Shown piece after piece: positions 11,961-24,600 of a stretch of 64,000 nucleotides of DNA (the stretch's first letter is position 1; every line of letters starts with the position of its first letter). The notes below the pieces were generated by a model. That model was not told the origin of the DNA and did not search any database. It worked only from the letters and a program-made list of their open reading frames with translations. Origin of the DNA: Utricularia gibba (taxonomy: Eukaryota; Streptophyta; Magnoliopsida; Lamiales; Lentibulariaceae); contig NEEC01000004.1 of assembly GCA_002189035.1 (NCBI GenBank), positions 3,658,001-3,722,000 of the forward strand. Reading direction: 5' to 3'. A program made the position numbers and the translations under genes.

Positions 11961-14455
11961 ATGAATCCATCATTTCCCAAATTTTTTCATTTTTTTGCGG
12001 AGGATGACATAGATTATAAAGCAATTGTTCAAGAAGGATATAATTTCTTCTTCAATGACTTAGATGAGGAGCCACAAGAACCTTCTCAACTACGACGTCC
12101 ACAATAACAAGTTGAACGCAATCGTGAATTAGGACATGAAAGATTTGTGGCTGATTATTTTTGCAACAACCCCACTTACGCAAATGAACAATTTCTGTAT
12201 GAAACGTTCTTTATTTAAAAGAATTGTTGAGACTATCAAATATCAAGATCCCTATTTTCAAGACAAGGTAGATTGCACAGATTATCTAAGCTTAAGCCCT
12301 TTATAAAAGTGCACAGCTGCTATGCGTTTGTTAACTTATGGTTCCAGTGCTGATAGTGTTGACGAATATATTCGAATTGGAGAGGCAGCATCCATCAAAT
12401 GTATTCATCATTTTTTTACTGCCATTCGCTCTTGTTTTTCAGAAACAGTATTTACGATCACCAATAATAGAAAACTTGGAGCGTTTGCTTGCTTGAGACG
12501 AGGCTAGGGGATTTCCTCGAATGCTTGGAAGTGTAGATTGCATGCATTGGGAGTGGAAAAATTGTATTGTGGCATGGCAAGGTCAATTTAAACGTGGAGA
12601 CCATCATAAACCATCACTCATGTTAGAAGCGGTGGCATCTGCTGATCCATGGATATGATATGCATTTTTTGGAATGTCACGTGCGAATAATGATATCAAT
12701 GTTAAGTGTCATTTTCTAGTTATTTATTAGGTATTATTATGTATTAATCTAGTGCTAAGTTGCCCAATTTAGGATTTATATTGATAAATAATGTATTTCC
12801 TTAGAAAAATCATATTTTCCTATTTTGTATATATTTTATATCTTTTTTCTCACACTTTGACCGAGACATGTCAGGAGACTATCATGGAGTGTTGCAGGAG
12901 TATTGCAGGTGGTCAGAGTCTGACTTTTCGTGCCTTGTATGTGACTTGGAACAATTGTGGGCGCAAGACTGACACTAGTCAAGGCCCCTGACTTACGGCA
13001 TGTCAGAGTTTGCAGAAATGATTGGGCGCTAACTTGCACGCAAAGGAAGGCTGCTGGTGCACGCAAGATAAAAGGAATGATGGGAAGGGGACCCAATGGA
13101 GTTAATGCACGTAGGGAGTGATATAAAAGCCACTTGGAGCACTTAGTTTCGAACTTTTGAATTTAAGACTTGCCATATTTCTTTTGTACTTAGAACTCAA
13201 GGAGGGAGAACACTTACCTTCCCTTTTCATTTTTGTTTTTCATGGCCCTTTGTAGTTAAAACCCTTTTAGTTTCTAGGAGAAGATAAAGTTTCCTTTCAA
13301 GTCTTGAACAATACACTTGGTTCTTTGCTGAATTCAATTCGGATTCTGCAGACTTCCACGTATATTGTTGAAGTCCTTCTGTAACGGCTCCTAGTCAAGT
13401 TCTATGAGTATCAGGCCACTCCTCACGGATTTTGGTGAAGATCAAGGTGAATAGCACCAACTCCAACCCTGCCGGCTCGAAGGAAGTAGCGGATTGTTTG
13501 TGGCCTAGGTACCGCGACAGTGGACAGGTTGTGACCTCGGACCTGCCACTGGCCATTGGTGACAGCTGGACACACACGTGCAATTCGGTTATGAAGGCAA
13601 TCGAAGGCAATCCTCTTGTCTTCCTAATCGTCTAAGGGGGAATCACATGAGACTATTCTCATGCCTCCTTGTCAATCAGAGTATAAGGGAAAATAGGCTA
13701 TTCCTTGCTCCTATAACCAGCTATTCGGAAGAAATCAATGAAAACTGAGGCGAAGATAGACAAAGGAAGTAGATGGAATCTTATTCCCAAGAACTGCGTC
13801 CCGTAGTCAAGACTCATTACTTAGGTTGTAATTTTTATTTCTGCATGTTAAAAACCCTCTTTTGCAAAATCGTGACATTTTGTGAAAGTTTATTACAAAC
13901 ACTTTTCACGAAAAACAACTCCTTGAGATCGATACTCGTACTATGCTTATTGTGTTTTACGTTTTACAAATATTTAAAATTTGTTGAGGAAACGATATGC
14001 AACAATCAATGTTTTATGGCATTCTCATTTACTAAATGAGTTACATAATGGGATTGCACCACGAGTTCAATTCACTATCAATGGTAATAATTACAACATG
14101 GGATATTATTTGGCTGACGGTATTTATCCAGAATGAGCTGTGTTTGTGAAATTTATTACATTGTCACAAGGTCGAAAAGCTCGTCGTTATGCTCAAGTAC
14201 AGGAGAGTGCTAGAAAAGACTTTAAGCGCACTTTTGGGATATTACAAAGTCGATTTGGAATACTAATATCTCCTGGAAGAGTTTGAGATCGAAAAACTCT
14301 TGAAGATATTATGTATGCATGTATTATATTACATAATATGATTGTAGAAGATGAAAGTCATGTTATTCCTGAAGATAACACTATGGATGAATATTAAAGA
14401 TCTACGACTAAAGTTATAGAGATGCTGGGATCAATATGCAAAGTTATTTTGATCG
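11961..14455 (+). pseudogene. Harbinger DDE transposase, split and mutated
   Basis: Blocks typical of the family (DDE_Tnp_4) appear in order: DDIDYKAIVQEGYNFFF (about 12000), LLTYGSSADSVDEYIRIGE (12325), [16 protein letters not shown] with the first Asp (12520), AFFGMSRANNDINV with the second Asp (12660-12703), then after the insertion LNELHNGIAPRVQFTING and YYLADGIYPE (14030-14140) and RKDFKRTFGILQSRFG (14210-14260). The catalytic Glu of the usual VERAFG block is Lys here. In-frame stops occur (for example after PWI near 12656 and in IYPE*A). Removing 12704-14004 rejoins the frame exactly at asparagine-valine. Confidence 0.8.
12704..14004. mobile_element. 1.3-kb insertion with 9-bp direct repeats, LTR-like (solo LTR or non-TIR element)
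   Basis: Flanked by ATCAATGTT at 12695-12703 and again at 14005-14013. Deleting the insert plus one copy restores the transposase reading frame, so the borders are exact. Inside are a TATA box (GATATAAAAG, about 13121), a pyrimidine-rich downstream region and a right end ending in CA (GATATGCAACA), all LTR-like. A 9-bp duplication is typical of Mutator-like elements, whereas LTR elements usually make 5 bp. No clear inverted ends or coding capacity is seen, so the class is open. Confidence 0.6.
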
Positions 14456-14747
14456 AATAGAACATTCACGTAATACCGGCATCCATTGACAACTAAAAAA
14501 TGATTTAATCGAACATATTTGGACAAAATTTAATTGATTTTTAGATTGTTTATTTCATTTTATGATTTTTTAATTTTATTTATTAATTTCAATGTTTAAA
14601 ATTAAAATATATTTTGAAATTTGTATTTTAATATTATTTTAATATTAGTATTTCCGAAAATGAATACAAATATAAATAAAAATTAATAATAAAAAATCAA
14701 TAACTTAATTTCCGAAAATGCCACATCAGCATTTCCGAAAATGGGTA

Positions 14748-14970
14748 AATATGGTATTATTGGGTGTGATACATCAGCAGCGGGCTGGACAGCCCTCCAA
14801 GATGATTATGCCCAACTATATGCCCTTCGCTACAACTCTCTCAGACACGCAAGCGCTCGGATCAGTCACTAGATGCATATCTCATGAAGTTCAAGAGCTC
14901 CCACTGGCCACTTGTGATGTCTGTAGAGCTCGATACGGGGCGCCGAGTTGCTCGACGGGGTAGAGGTTTT
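14748..14970 (+). mobile_element. Copia gag fragment, continuation after the Harbinger element
   Basis: Broken frames give gag-like words such as QLYALRYNSLRHA and DQSLDAYLMKFKSS, matching the region downstream of the gag N-terminus found at 10325. The fragment runs into a COG5-derived sequence at about 14970-14984. It supports the view that the 4.1-kb Harbinger element landed inside an older Copia copy. Confidence 0.5.
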
Positions 14971-14983
14971 GGGACACTGACAG

Positions 14984-15830
14984 CTAGATCTCAGCCATGT
15001 CTCTGGCCATTCTCAGCTTCCCTGACTCGGATAGTGGCCTCACGAGTGCTGCGTGCCGGATGAAGAAGACCAGGACTCGGGACGCCATGCTTCTCGCCAG
15101 CCTGGTGCAGATGGTTTCTGTGGTGGACGGGATGGATCCTGAAGACGACCAAGGCAGAATCCTGGACAAGAACTCCTTCTGCAGTTCCTCCGTGTAAGGA
15201 GAGGCATTGTTGTCCGCAACAGCATCTAATCCGTGAGTGCCGAAGTTCTGATCATGAACTTGCAGGATGCAGGATTGCAGGCGGTCGAGCATGGACGATG
15301 TAACGGAATCGCCAGCCACATAGAGCATCTGCTGCAATGCAACTGAGAGTAATGGAGCCACCCTGGAAGATACGCGGGACTCGGGAGTGAACCTCTTGAA
15401 GATGCTGACACAATGTGAAGTTCTTTAGCTGTGCCGGAGTTGCAGGGCTGCTACTTGAAGAGCTTCAGGACCGGCTGCTCTCTGCCAGTGAAGAATTACA
15501 GGACCCGAATTTCTCAACTTTTGCAGCAAGTATCACTATGAGCGTGATGCAGAGATTAAGGATGCCAAAGTTACCTGGTACTCAGCTTTGTTGACTGCAC
15601 GGAGCACGAGAATGGTAAGATGTGCATCTAACTGCCACAAATTGTTCCTTGCCTTGTGGTGTAAGAGCCGGTACCGCCACTCCTTTCACATGTGTATCAC
15701 GAGAGATTCTTTCAAGGAGGTTCTCAATCAAAGACAAAAGCTTTGGAAACCCGAGACTGAAGATTTCCTTGACAAAGCTTGATGCAGTAAAAGCAGACTT
15801 GATTTGACTTCACTAAAGCATCCCATTCTC
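14984..15830 (-). pseudogene. Partial COG5 pseudogene (conserved oligomeric Golgi complex subunit 5)
   Basis: The minus strand encodes blocks of COG5, a subunit of the Golgi tethering complex: GFPKLLSLIENLLERISRDT, GKEQFVAV, QLDAHLTILVLRAVNKAEYQ, AQLKNFTLCQHLQEVHSR, LQSCILQVHDQNFG, SASRVL-like MASRVLVFFIRHAALVRPLS, and KLRMARDMAEI before a stop. Frameshifts and a deletion separate the blocks, and both gene ends are missing. After AEYQ a GTAACTT stretch of about 65 bp looks like a retained intron, suggesting a DNA-level copy and not a retrocopy. No intact COG5 gene lies in this window. Confidence 0.75.
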
Positions 15831-17587
15831 AATCTGTCAACATGGGACCCTCTTCCTGATGAAGCACAATTACAAACATGAATGAACAAAGTGCCACAAT
15901 CCATGAGCTTTCAAAGCAACTCAAGAAACCAGTTGAAAGAACGAGGTTGTGGATTGAAATTTTCAAGCGTTCTTTGGATCACAGGCAAGAATGAAAATGA
16001 GTGTAGCACACGAAATCTACAAATTTGTTTCGTGCAACTTTAATTTCAATAAAAGTACTAAATGTGATTTTGGGACAAAAACATATATTGCTTTTGCTCC
16101 ATATGAAGTTGGAAGAATGAAGTAATTTATTTTTTTTGAGAAGTTGATGTACTTCTACTCTAATAAAAATTAAAACGATTCTTAAATATGCTTAATTATT
16201 TTTTTAAGAATTATTTTTAAAAACTGATTCAAATAAACATTACATAACTCAATCACACCACTACATTGACTTCTATGAATGATAGTGTGAAGCATTACAT
16301 TCTTGATAAATGGCAAGAAAAAATGAAAGAGTCATAGTCCATGAACATAAGGGTACTGATGAAAAATAATTCAAGCACATAAATGTATTTTTTAAAATTT
16401 TTATTTAATAAATGTAAATTTATTCCCATTCATCATCTTTGAAGAATATATGACTTTATTCATAAAAAAAATACTATTTTTATAATAGTAAATTTTATAT
16501 GAAAAATTATTTACCTAAAAATAAAAAATAAACTGCCTAAGTTTGAATAACATAATAATTAAGAGGTAAAATCCACAAAGATCTCTATTCAATTTTTGCA
16601 TTCTTTTCACTAGGATTTTGATGATTGGATATTCATTTTTAAAATTAAAATTATATATATCCATAAATTTCAGATATTAGTTTTCAATATATGTATTTGA
16701 AATGAATATTTAACAATTCTAATGTGAATAGATTAGATATAATATTTTCAATTTCTAATTATAACTTTCTATAATATTTACATTAGAAAATATATTTTAA
16801 TAAGCACATTTGATAATTATATTATATATTTTGAAATTTCAAAAATATTATTTTAAATTAATTTTTTCAATTCATACTATTTATTATTTTTTATTATTTT
16901 TATTCAACAAAAAGATGATTGACATAAATATTTTTTTGAATTACAAAAAATAAAAATAATTTAAAAACTCTTAGTAAAATAATATTTATAATTATATTTT
17001 TAATAAATTCACACGTTTACTTTTTAACAAGAATGTTGAGTAATTTATATATAGACACATTAATGGGTGTAACAAGAAAGATGATTGATATAAATATTTT
17101 TTAAATTAAAAAAATTAAATATAATTTATAAACTTTTAGAAAAGTAATATTCGTAATTATATTTTAAATCAATTCACACATTTAATTTTTAGCCAGAATG
17201 TTGAGTAAGTTATATATAGACACATTAATACGTGGATACGAGACATCTAATATGTTGAATTATAAATTATTCTATTTTAGTATATGTATCATATTTTTAA
17301 TAATAATAATAATTATTATTATTATTATATAATAAATATTTCCAAAATTATATTATTAAAATATTTAATTTTGTATTATTCTAAAAATAATTTTATTTAT
17401 AATTAAATAATTTTAATATATCTAATATATTTTAATATTAGTTTTATTAAATAATATTAAGTTATTATATTTTACACGTCCTATTCACATATTGCAGATT
17501 AAGTAGGTGTCCAAACATTGAATTTTTTGGAAACATTAACATATCCAACACCCTAGCTCCTCACCTTATCCAAATTATTGGTATAAT
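15831..17587. other. AT-rich spacer with a 165-bp tandem duplication
   Basis: Nothing coding is supported apart from a short frame (15880-15996, MNEQSATIHELSKQLKKP) that could be another gene scrap but matches nothing I know. Between about 16911 and 17230 a roughly 165-bp block occurs twice in tandem: AAGATGATTGAYATAAAT and GTTGAGTAAKTTATATATAG recur with a 165-166 bp offset. A TTA/ATT-rich microsatellite lies around 17295-17335. Confidence 0.6.
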
Positions 17588-18235
17588 TAGAGTTGGGCAT
17601 GGGTCCTACTCGGCGGGTAACGGGTCGAACCCGTCGGGTCAAAAATGAATTGTCTAACTCAACGGGTATGGGTTGATAGGTTTGACAGGCTGACTCGTCC
17701 TGGGTCACGGGTTGGCGATTTGGAAGCCTCTTGATGTCCAGGTATCGCAATAATATGTTTGTGGTGTCTAAAATACATTGAAGCCTTTTAATGTCTACGC
17801 ACCATAATTGCATGATTGTAGTATATGGAGTACATTAAAGCCTCTTGATGTACAAGCACTATAATGGCATATTTACGGTGCCTGAAGTACATTGAAGCCT
17901 TCTAATGTCCAGACACAACACTATCATGTTTGTGGTGTTTGGAGTACATTGAAGCCTCTTGATGTATAGGCACCGTAATGGTATGTTTGTGGTAGCTGGA
18001 GGACATCGAAGACTGATGTATATGCACCACAATGGCATATTTGTGGTGTTTGGATGACATTCATATACATTAAATGAATTGAAAATTTAATAGTTGAATA
18101 ACACAATTTTTTTTAATAGACAACATTATAGACCCATTTTGGCTGATCCATCAAGTCAACCCATACCCGTTTTAGATGGTTATGGGTAACGGGTCAAACC
18201 CATCATGGGTGAACCCGTATCCGTGGCCAGCTCTA
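17588..18235. mobile_element. Non-autonomous hAT element carrying a minisatellite
   Basis: 648-bp element. The left end is TAGAGTTGGGCATGGG and the reverse complement of the right end is TAGAGCTGGCCACGG; GGGTAACGGGTC-type words recur in both subterminal regions. It is flanked by 8-bp near-identical repeats: GGTATAAT (17580-17587) and GATATAAT (18236-18243). An 8-bp duplication and TAGAG-type ends are hallmarks of hAT transposons. There is no transposase frame, so mobility would need a partner element. Confidence 0.8.
17720..18062. repeat. 57-bp minisatellite, six copies
   Basis: The word GAAGCCTCTTGATGT and its variants occur at a constant 57-bp step: AAGCC/AAGAC at 17724, 17781, 17838, 17895, 17952 and 18009. 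Copies differ at several positions, so the array is not recent. It fills most of the interior of the hAT element. Confidence 0.9.
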
Positions 18236-18243
18236 GATATAAT

Positions 18244-18646
18244 GAATTCAGTTTAGGAGCATGATCTTTTGTGGGCCGGGTTGTCGCCCATGCAGATGAA
18301 TTCAGTTTCGGAGTCGAGGCCCAAGCCCATGAACACTAAAAAGGCTAATTAGTTTAGTTGTCAACGACCGATTTCATGAAGATGAACAGAAATTGGAGAA
18401 ACAAAAGATGTGGGTAATTGAATACATGAAATGCAAGACAATTTTCCCCATTCGCCGCCTCCGATGTCTGATCTACGGTCAAGCTGGAAGGATTGATGGA
18501 ATTGGAATTCCCTGATGCACACCATTCGTTTGGGCTTCTATGCTGCTGGTGCTGTATCCACTGATCAAGGTGGATGAATTGGATGAGGGCGAATTGCTGC
18601 TCGTTGATCGATGAATGAAATGCTTTCCAATTCACACTAATCCACA
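18244..18646 (+). promoter_or_regulatory. Upstream region of the ARF-GEF gene
   Basis: About 400 bp between the hAT element and the BIG1-like start codon. It must hold the core promoter and 5' UTR. No convincing TATA box stands out, and no other feature is seen. Confidence 0.4.
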
Positions 18647-21600
18647 ATGGCCAGCGGGCAAACACTCGGCGGAGCTTCCCGATGTGGCTGGGTGCTTGGT
18701 CCATCTCTGGACAAGATCATCAAGAATGCTTCTTGGAGGAAGCACTCCCACCTCGTTTCATCTTGTAAATCTGTTCTCGACAAGCTTGAGTCTTTGACGG
18801 ATATTGTTCCTGATCCAGCCTCCTGCACACCTATATACGGTCTTTCTCCTTCTGATGCCGATGCCGTGCTTCAGCCTGTTCTCATGGCGCTCGAATCTGG
18901 CTACCCTAAGGTCATGGAGCCTGCCCTTGATTGCATTTTCAGGTTTTTTTCCTTTGGAATCATCAGGGGATGCCAGGTCAAAGATGATTCTTCTATTGTC
19001 TTTCGTATCATTGATTTTGTCTGCAAGTGCTCTGCTGTTGGAGAAGATGCCATTGACCTGGCTGTGCTCAAGGTCCTGCTTTCTGCCGTGCGGTCCCCCT
19101 GCATTCGCATCCGCGGGGAGTGCCTTGTTTATATTGTTAGATCCTGCTATAATATCTACCTGAGTGGGCGAAGTGGTACTAATCAGATATGCGCAAAGTC
19201 TGTTCTTTCTCAGATGATGATTATTGTCTTCACAAGAGCTGAGAAGAATTCCATGCTAGCTAACTTCAAGAATGTTGTTGTGTTTGAGTTACTGGAGTTC
19301 ACTGATAGGAATTTGAATGAAGGAAGTTCTGTGCACTTCTCACAAAACTTTATCAATGAGATAGTGGAAGCTAAGCACAGCTCTGGTGATTTGAAGATAT
19401 CTTCTGAAATTGTCGTGCAGGCTGAAGAATCAAATGAAGATAAAGACAAAAATCAAAGTGATGCTCCTGGTTGTAGTGAGATATGGGAGGATTGTTTTAC
19501 TCTATACAAGAATTTATGCAAATTGTCCATGAAGTTTTCCTCCCAGGAGAGTTCTGATGATCAAATACTGTTGAGAGGGAATATTCTATCCTTGGAACTT
19601 TTGAACGTGATCATGGCAAATGCAGGTTCTGTATGGCGTACAAATGAGAGGTAAGTGCTCATGGTGAATGTTCTCTTCATTTTTGACTTGATGTTCAAAG
19701 TTGAGTTTTAGGTCGCATAAAATTTTTTACTTTCTCTACCACTTCTAGTTAAGTAATTAACTTTAGGAAGGAAAAATATATGAATATTATTCTGTTGTGG
19801 TTTTAATCTATGACTGATTGAGTACCCACAAAAATATTTAGATTTCATGTGTAGCATGTATAGTGAACAAGGGTTATACAACAAAATCATGATGATGGTG
19901 ATATTGTGAAGGAAAAACTGAGCTATTATGTTGTTAAAGACAGTCTGGAGTTGTTCTAACTTCCACAATGCAGTCCTAAATGTTGCATTTCGTAAATTGT
20001 CTTCTTTCACTCTACTCTATATACTATTATGACGAGCTGTAGAAAATTCTTTCGACTGAATCATGTGATTAACATTTTGTCCACTCTCTTACAGGTTTCT
20101 GAGTGCTGTCAAGCAGTACCTTTGTATGTCGCTGTTGAAGAACAGTGCACTGTCTGTCATGACAATTTTTCAGCTTCTTTGTTCAATATTCTACAATTTA
20201 ATATCAAAGTTTAGATCTGGGTTGAAATCAGAGATTGGAATTTTTTTTCCCATGCTAATCCTTCGTGTACTGGAGAACGTGCTTCAGCCCAATTTCTTGC
20301 AGAAGATGACAGTTCTCAGCTTAGTGGAGAAGATAGCTCAAGAACCTCAGATTATAGTTGATATCTTCATAAACTATGACTGCGATGTGGATGCACCGAA
20401 CTTATTTGAGAGGTAATAATATGTTTTAAAAGTGTATTAAGTTCACATGTTGTCTGCATTCCGTCATGAGAACTGTGCTTTATCTTGTATGAAGGACTGT
20501 CAATGGTCTGCTCAAAACTGCTCTGGGCCCTCCTCCTGGATCTGCAACTTCCTTGTCTCCAGCTCAAGATTTAACATTTCGCCATGAATCAGTGAGCTGC
20601 CTTGTCAGGATAATCAAGTCCATGGGATCATGGATGGACCAGCAACTAAAAGTTGGAGATGCCAACCTGCCAAGATGTTCAGATGCTGGAAACTTGGTGG
20701 AGACATCAAACCATGCTGAAGATGCCAATATTTCTGATATTGAGCTGACCTCTGAAGCTAACTCAGAATTTTCTGATACGGCATCATTGGAGCAACGTAG
20801 AGCACATAAATTAGAAATCCAGGTATGCTTGTTGTGAATTAGGTTTCCAAAGTATAACCTTAAAATCTTCACTGACTTTCTGCATTCATTGAATGCAGAA
20901 AGGTGTTGAATTGTTCAATAGAAAGCCTTCAAAAGGAATTGCGTTCTTAATTAATTCAAAGAAAATTGGAAGCTCCCCTGAAGATGTAGCTTCCTTTCTG
21001 AAAAATACCTCTGGCCTGAGTGAATCTATGATCGGAGATTATTTTGGTGATAGGGAGGAATTTGCCATTAGAGTGATGCATGCGTATGTGGATTCCTTTG
21101 ACTTTCTGAATATGGGATTTGGTGAAGCTATCAGATTTTTCTTAAGAGGATTCAGATTGCCAGGGGAAGCTCAAAAGATTGACCGCATAATGGAAAAATT
21201 TGCTGAACGCTATTGTAAATGCAATCCAAATTCTTTTGCAAGTGCAGACACTGCTTATGTTCTGGCATACTCAGTGATAATGCTCAACACCGATGCTCAT
21301 AATAGTATGGTCAAGGACAAGGTGTGGTACAACTTAAAAATTTTCTGTTCTTACTGAACTTTGAGTGTGTTTTTGTTTCTCCCTAAACCATTTCACTTCT
21401 GGAACTGAAAAACAACAATGATAATGATGTGTAATTACTGGATTGACTCTTTAGATGAGCAAGGCTGATTTCATCCGGAATAATCGTGGCATTGATGGTG
21501 GAAAGGACCTTCCTGAAGATTATTTGGGTATGCTTTATGATCAAATTGTCAAGAATGAGATTAAAATGAAGGAATCTTCTCTCTCTCAAAGCAAACAGGG

Positions 21601-24600
21601 GAATGGCCTAAATAAACTTCTGGTTGATGGTTTACTGAATCTTATCTGGAAGCAGACAGAAAAACCACTGTGTGCAAATGGTTCTGTAATAAAGAACATC
21701 CAGGAGCAATTTAAAGCAAAATCTTCAAAGCCAGAGTGAGATTCTATTTTCTCTAAATTTCTTGTTGTTGTGTGATTTATGAAATTACATTAGAATTGTT
21801 AGAGAAGCGTATTGTGCAGACTGACAGTGAATGCAGATGATGGCCTTAAGCCATATTAACAATGGCATTTTAGTATTTCACTTTTTTTTTTCAAGACGGG
21901 AGTTATTAACTTATTTTCTCCTCTTTCAGAGATGTATATCATTCAGTATCAGATCCTTCTGTATTGAGGTTCATGGTTGAAGTTTGTTGGGGCCCAATTC
22001 TTGCTGCATTTAGTGTGACATTGGATCAGAGTGATGACAAGGAAGTGACTTCTCAGTGCTTGCTGGGATTTCGATTCGCTGTTCATGTTACTGCTGTTAT
22101 GGGCTTGCAGACTCAGAGAGATGCCTTTGTTACCACAGTTGCCAAGTTTACGTACCTTCATTGTGCTGCAGATATGAAGCAAAAAAATGTGGATGCCGTA
22201 AAGGTGCCTTTTTTTCAATCTATCTGTATTGCTTCATTTTTTAAACATTCATGATCATGAATTTCTTACTGGTCATCTAAATCATTATTCATGGTTTATT
22301 ACTTCTATTCAATTGTTGCATGACATTCTAGTAACTCCTTCAGAATTTCAGGATACCATAATGTTTATGATGCTGGATCTTATTGTTTCTTTGTTTCAAA
22401 CAGGCTATTATATCAATTGCCATTGAAGAGGGAAATGATCTTCAGGATTCATGGGAACATGTCTTAACATGTTTATCCCGATTTGAAAATCTTCAGCTCT
22501 TAGGGGAGGGGGCACCATTGGATGCATCCCTCCTTGGCTCAAATAACTCTGGTGTAGAAGAAAAGTCTGCTAAATCCCTGAACTATCCATCGTACAAGAA
22601 AAAAGAAGCTCTCCAGAACCCAGCTGTTATGGCTGTTGTTCGAGGGGGCTCCTACGATAGCACCTCTGTGAGGGTTGACTCCTCGGGTCTTGTTACTAAT
22701 GAGCAAATCAGTAATTTTATTTCAAACCTTCATTTACTTGATCAAATTGGTAGTTTTGAATTGAATCACATTTTCGCTCATAGCCAAAGACTGAACAGTG
22801 AGGCGATTGTGCATTTTGTAAAAGCCCTCTGCAAAGTCTCTATCTCTGAGTTGCAGTCTCCAACTGATCCACGCGTGTTTTGTCTCACAAAAATGGTGGA
22901 AGTTGCGTAAGATTCTTTCAATTTCTCTTGTTCTTTTTGTATGTGATAAATATTTGAGGTACAATAATAAAAATGAGTCTCTTTTGCAGGCATTACAATA
23001 TGAATAGAATCAGACTAGTATGGTCCAGAATTTGGATAGTTCTTTGTGATTTTTTTGTGGCTGTTGGGCTCTCAGAAAATCTGTCTGTTGCAATCTTTGT
23101 GATGGACTCACTAAGACAGCTTGCTATGAAATTTTTAGAGCGAGAAGAACTGGCAAACTACAATTTCCAAAACGAATTTCTGAGGCCGTTTGTTGTTGTC
23201 ATTCAAAAAAGCATTTCTACAGAGATCAGAGAATTGATAGTTCGATGCATCTCGCAGATGGTGCTCAGCAGGTTCAGTAACATAAAGTCTGGATGGAAAA
23301 GTGTTTTCCAGGTATTTATTTAATTTTATTTATGCTCTTGTTAAAATAGAATTCTCTGCTGGCATGCAAGTGTGAAAAAAACTAAGGGCATGTTCATAGG
23401 CTTATGATACATTCTATGACCTTTTTTGTCATGCTATCTTAGTTTATTCTTCTAATATATATCCCCACTGGGTACTTCGGTCTCCTGTTTTTCTTGGATG
23501 CTCCTTGAATGTCTTTCCCTTTCGCATTATGTGCTGACCTCATACTAGCGTATTATCTGGAATTCTATTGATGTCTTCCCTTTCTGTTGAGTGATGTTGA
23601 ACCATAGTTATGTATTTTTGAATTCCTAAACTTTACCATATTGTTATTCCTGGTTCGCTGTAGTCAATGGAGCAGGGCTCAAGTTATTGTAACTGATTCT
23701 GCAATAATCTCAACAAGCTTGTTTTATGTTTAAATGTCCTCAAAATGAATTCCTGTCCATTCTTAGGTTTTCACAACTGCCGCGGCTGATCAGAGAAAAA
23801 GCATTGTCTTTCTTGCCTTTGAAACAATGGAAAAAATAGTGCGGGAATATTTTCCATACATAACTGAGACTGAAACCCTGACTTTCACGGACTGTGTCAG
23901 ATGCCTAATCATGTTCACAAATAATAAGTTCAACAGTGATGTAAGCCTCAATGCTATTGCTTTTCTTCGGTACTGTGCTGTGAAACTAGCTGAAGGTGGA
24001 CTTGCTGGAAATGTGAAAGACAAGAGTGGAGACGTTTGTCCTCCAGTATGTATAGGGGATGATGATTATACACATTTCTGGGATCCTTTGCTATCAGGTG
24101 TAATGGATGCTCTGTTTGACTTTTTAATGAATTTTTTTTTCTGTTGCATCGTATGTTTTGGTGGCACTCTTGTCTTTTCTTGTCCTTTACTTGCACTCCT
24201 GAATTTGAATTTTTATGCATTATTCTGGAGCTGATTATATCTAGCAAGCTCTTTCTCTCTTGGCATGTAATTATTCCTATTTGGCTGGAGCAAATATAGT
24301 AAGGAAAAGAAGCAGGAAGCGGTAAATGCAGTGCCTATGATTTTGCCCTTTAAAATGGCTTGTTCTTTGGCACATTTTGATGCAAAATCTGGTTTTCAAT
24401 TGCCTAAAAATAGTCCCATGTCTTCTATGAGATAGAAGTTTCTTTTTACAAGTTCATTTGCTTCCTATTCTTTTGGAAATTCGTCCCTGTTCATTGTCCT
24501 CACCTTCCTTAATTTTGGCAGGGTTATCAAAATTAACGTTAGATCCTAGGCCAGCTGTTCGAAAAGGTTCTCTTGAGGTTCTATTTAACATTCTGAAGGA

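Larger units (their letters stand above)
10627..14747 (+). mobile_element. PIF/Harbinger DNA transposon, inactive, interrupted by a second insertion
   Basis: Inverted ends match closely. The left end at 10627 begins TACCCATTTTTGGAAATGC. The reverse complement of the right end near 14747 begins TACCCATTTTCGGAAATGC, and similarity continues through TGATGTGGCATTT. Inside are the two genes expected for the family: a Myb/SANT-like ORF1 and a DDE transposase. The expected 3-bp TTA/TAA target duplication is not clean. It sits in Copia gag-like DNA and contains the insertion at 12704-14004, so its own length is about 2.8 kb. Confidence 0.85.

Noticed and set aside
13395-13635. Overlapping short frames on both strands inside the 1.3-kb insertion
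   Set aside because: They lie in an LTR-like non-coding unit and match no protein family I know.
17553-18106. CRISPR-like spaced repeats
   Set aside because: The 57-bp periodic units are contiguous tandem copies without unique spacers, inside a hAT element in a plant nuclear context.
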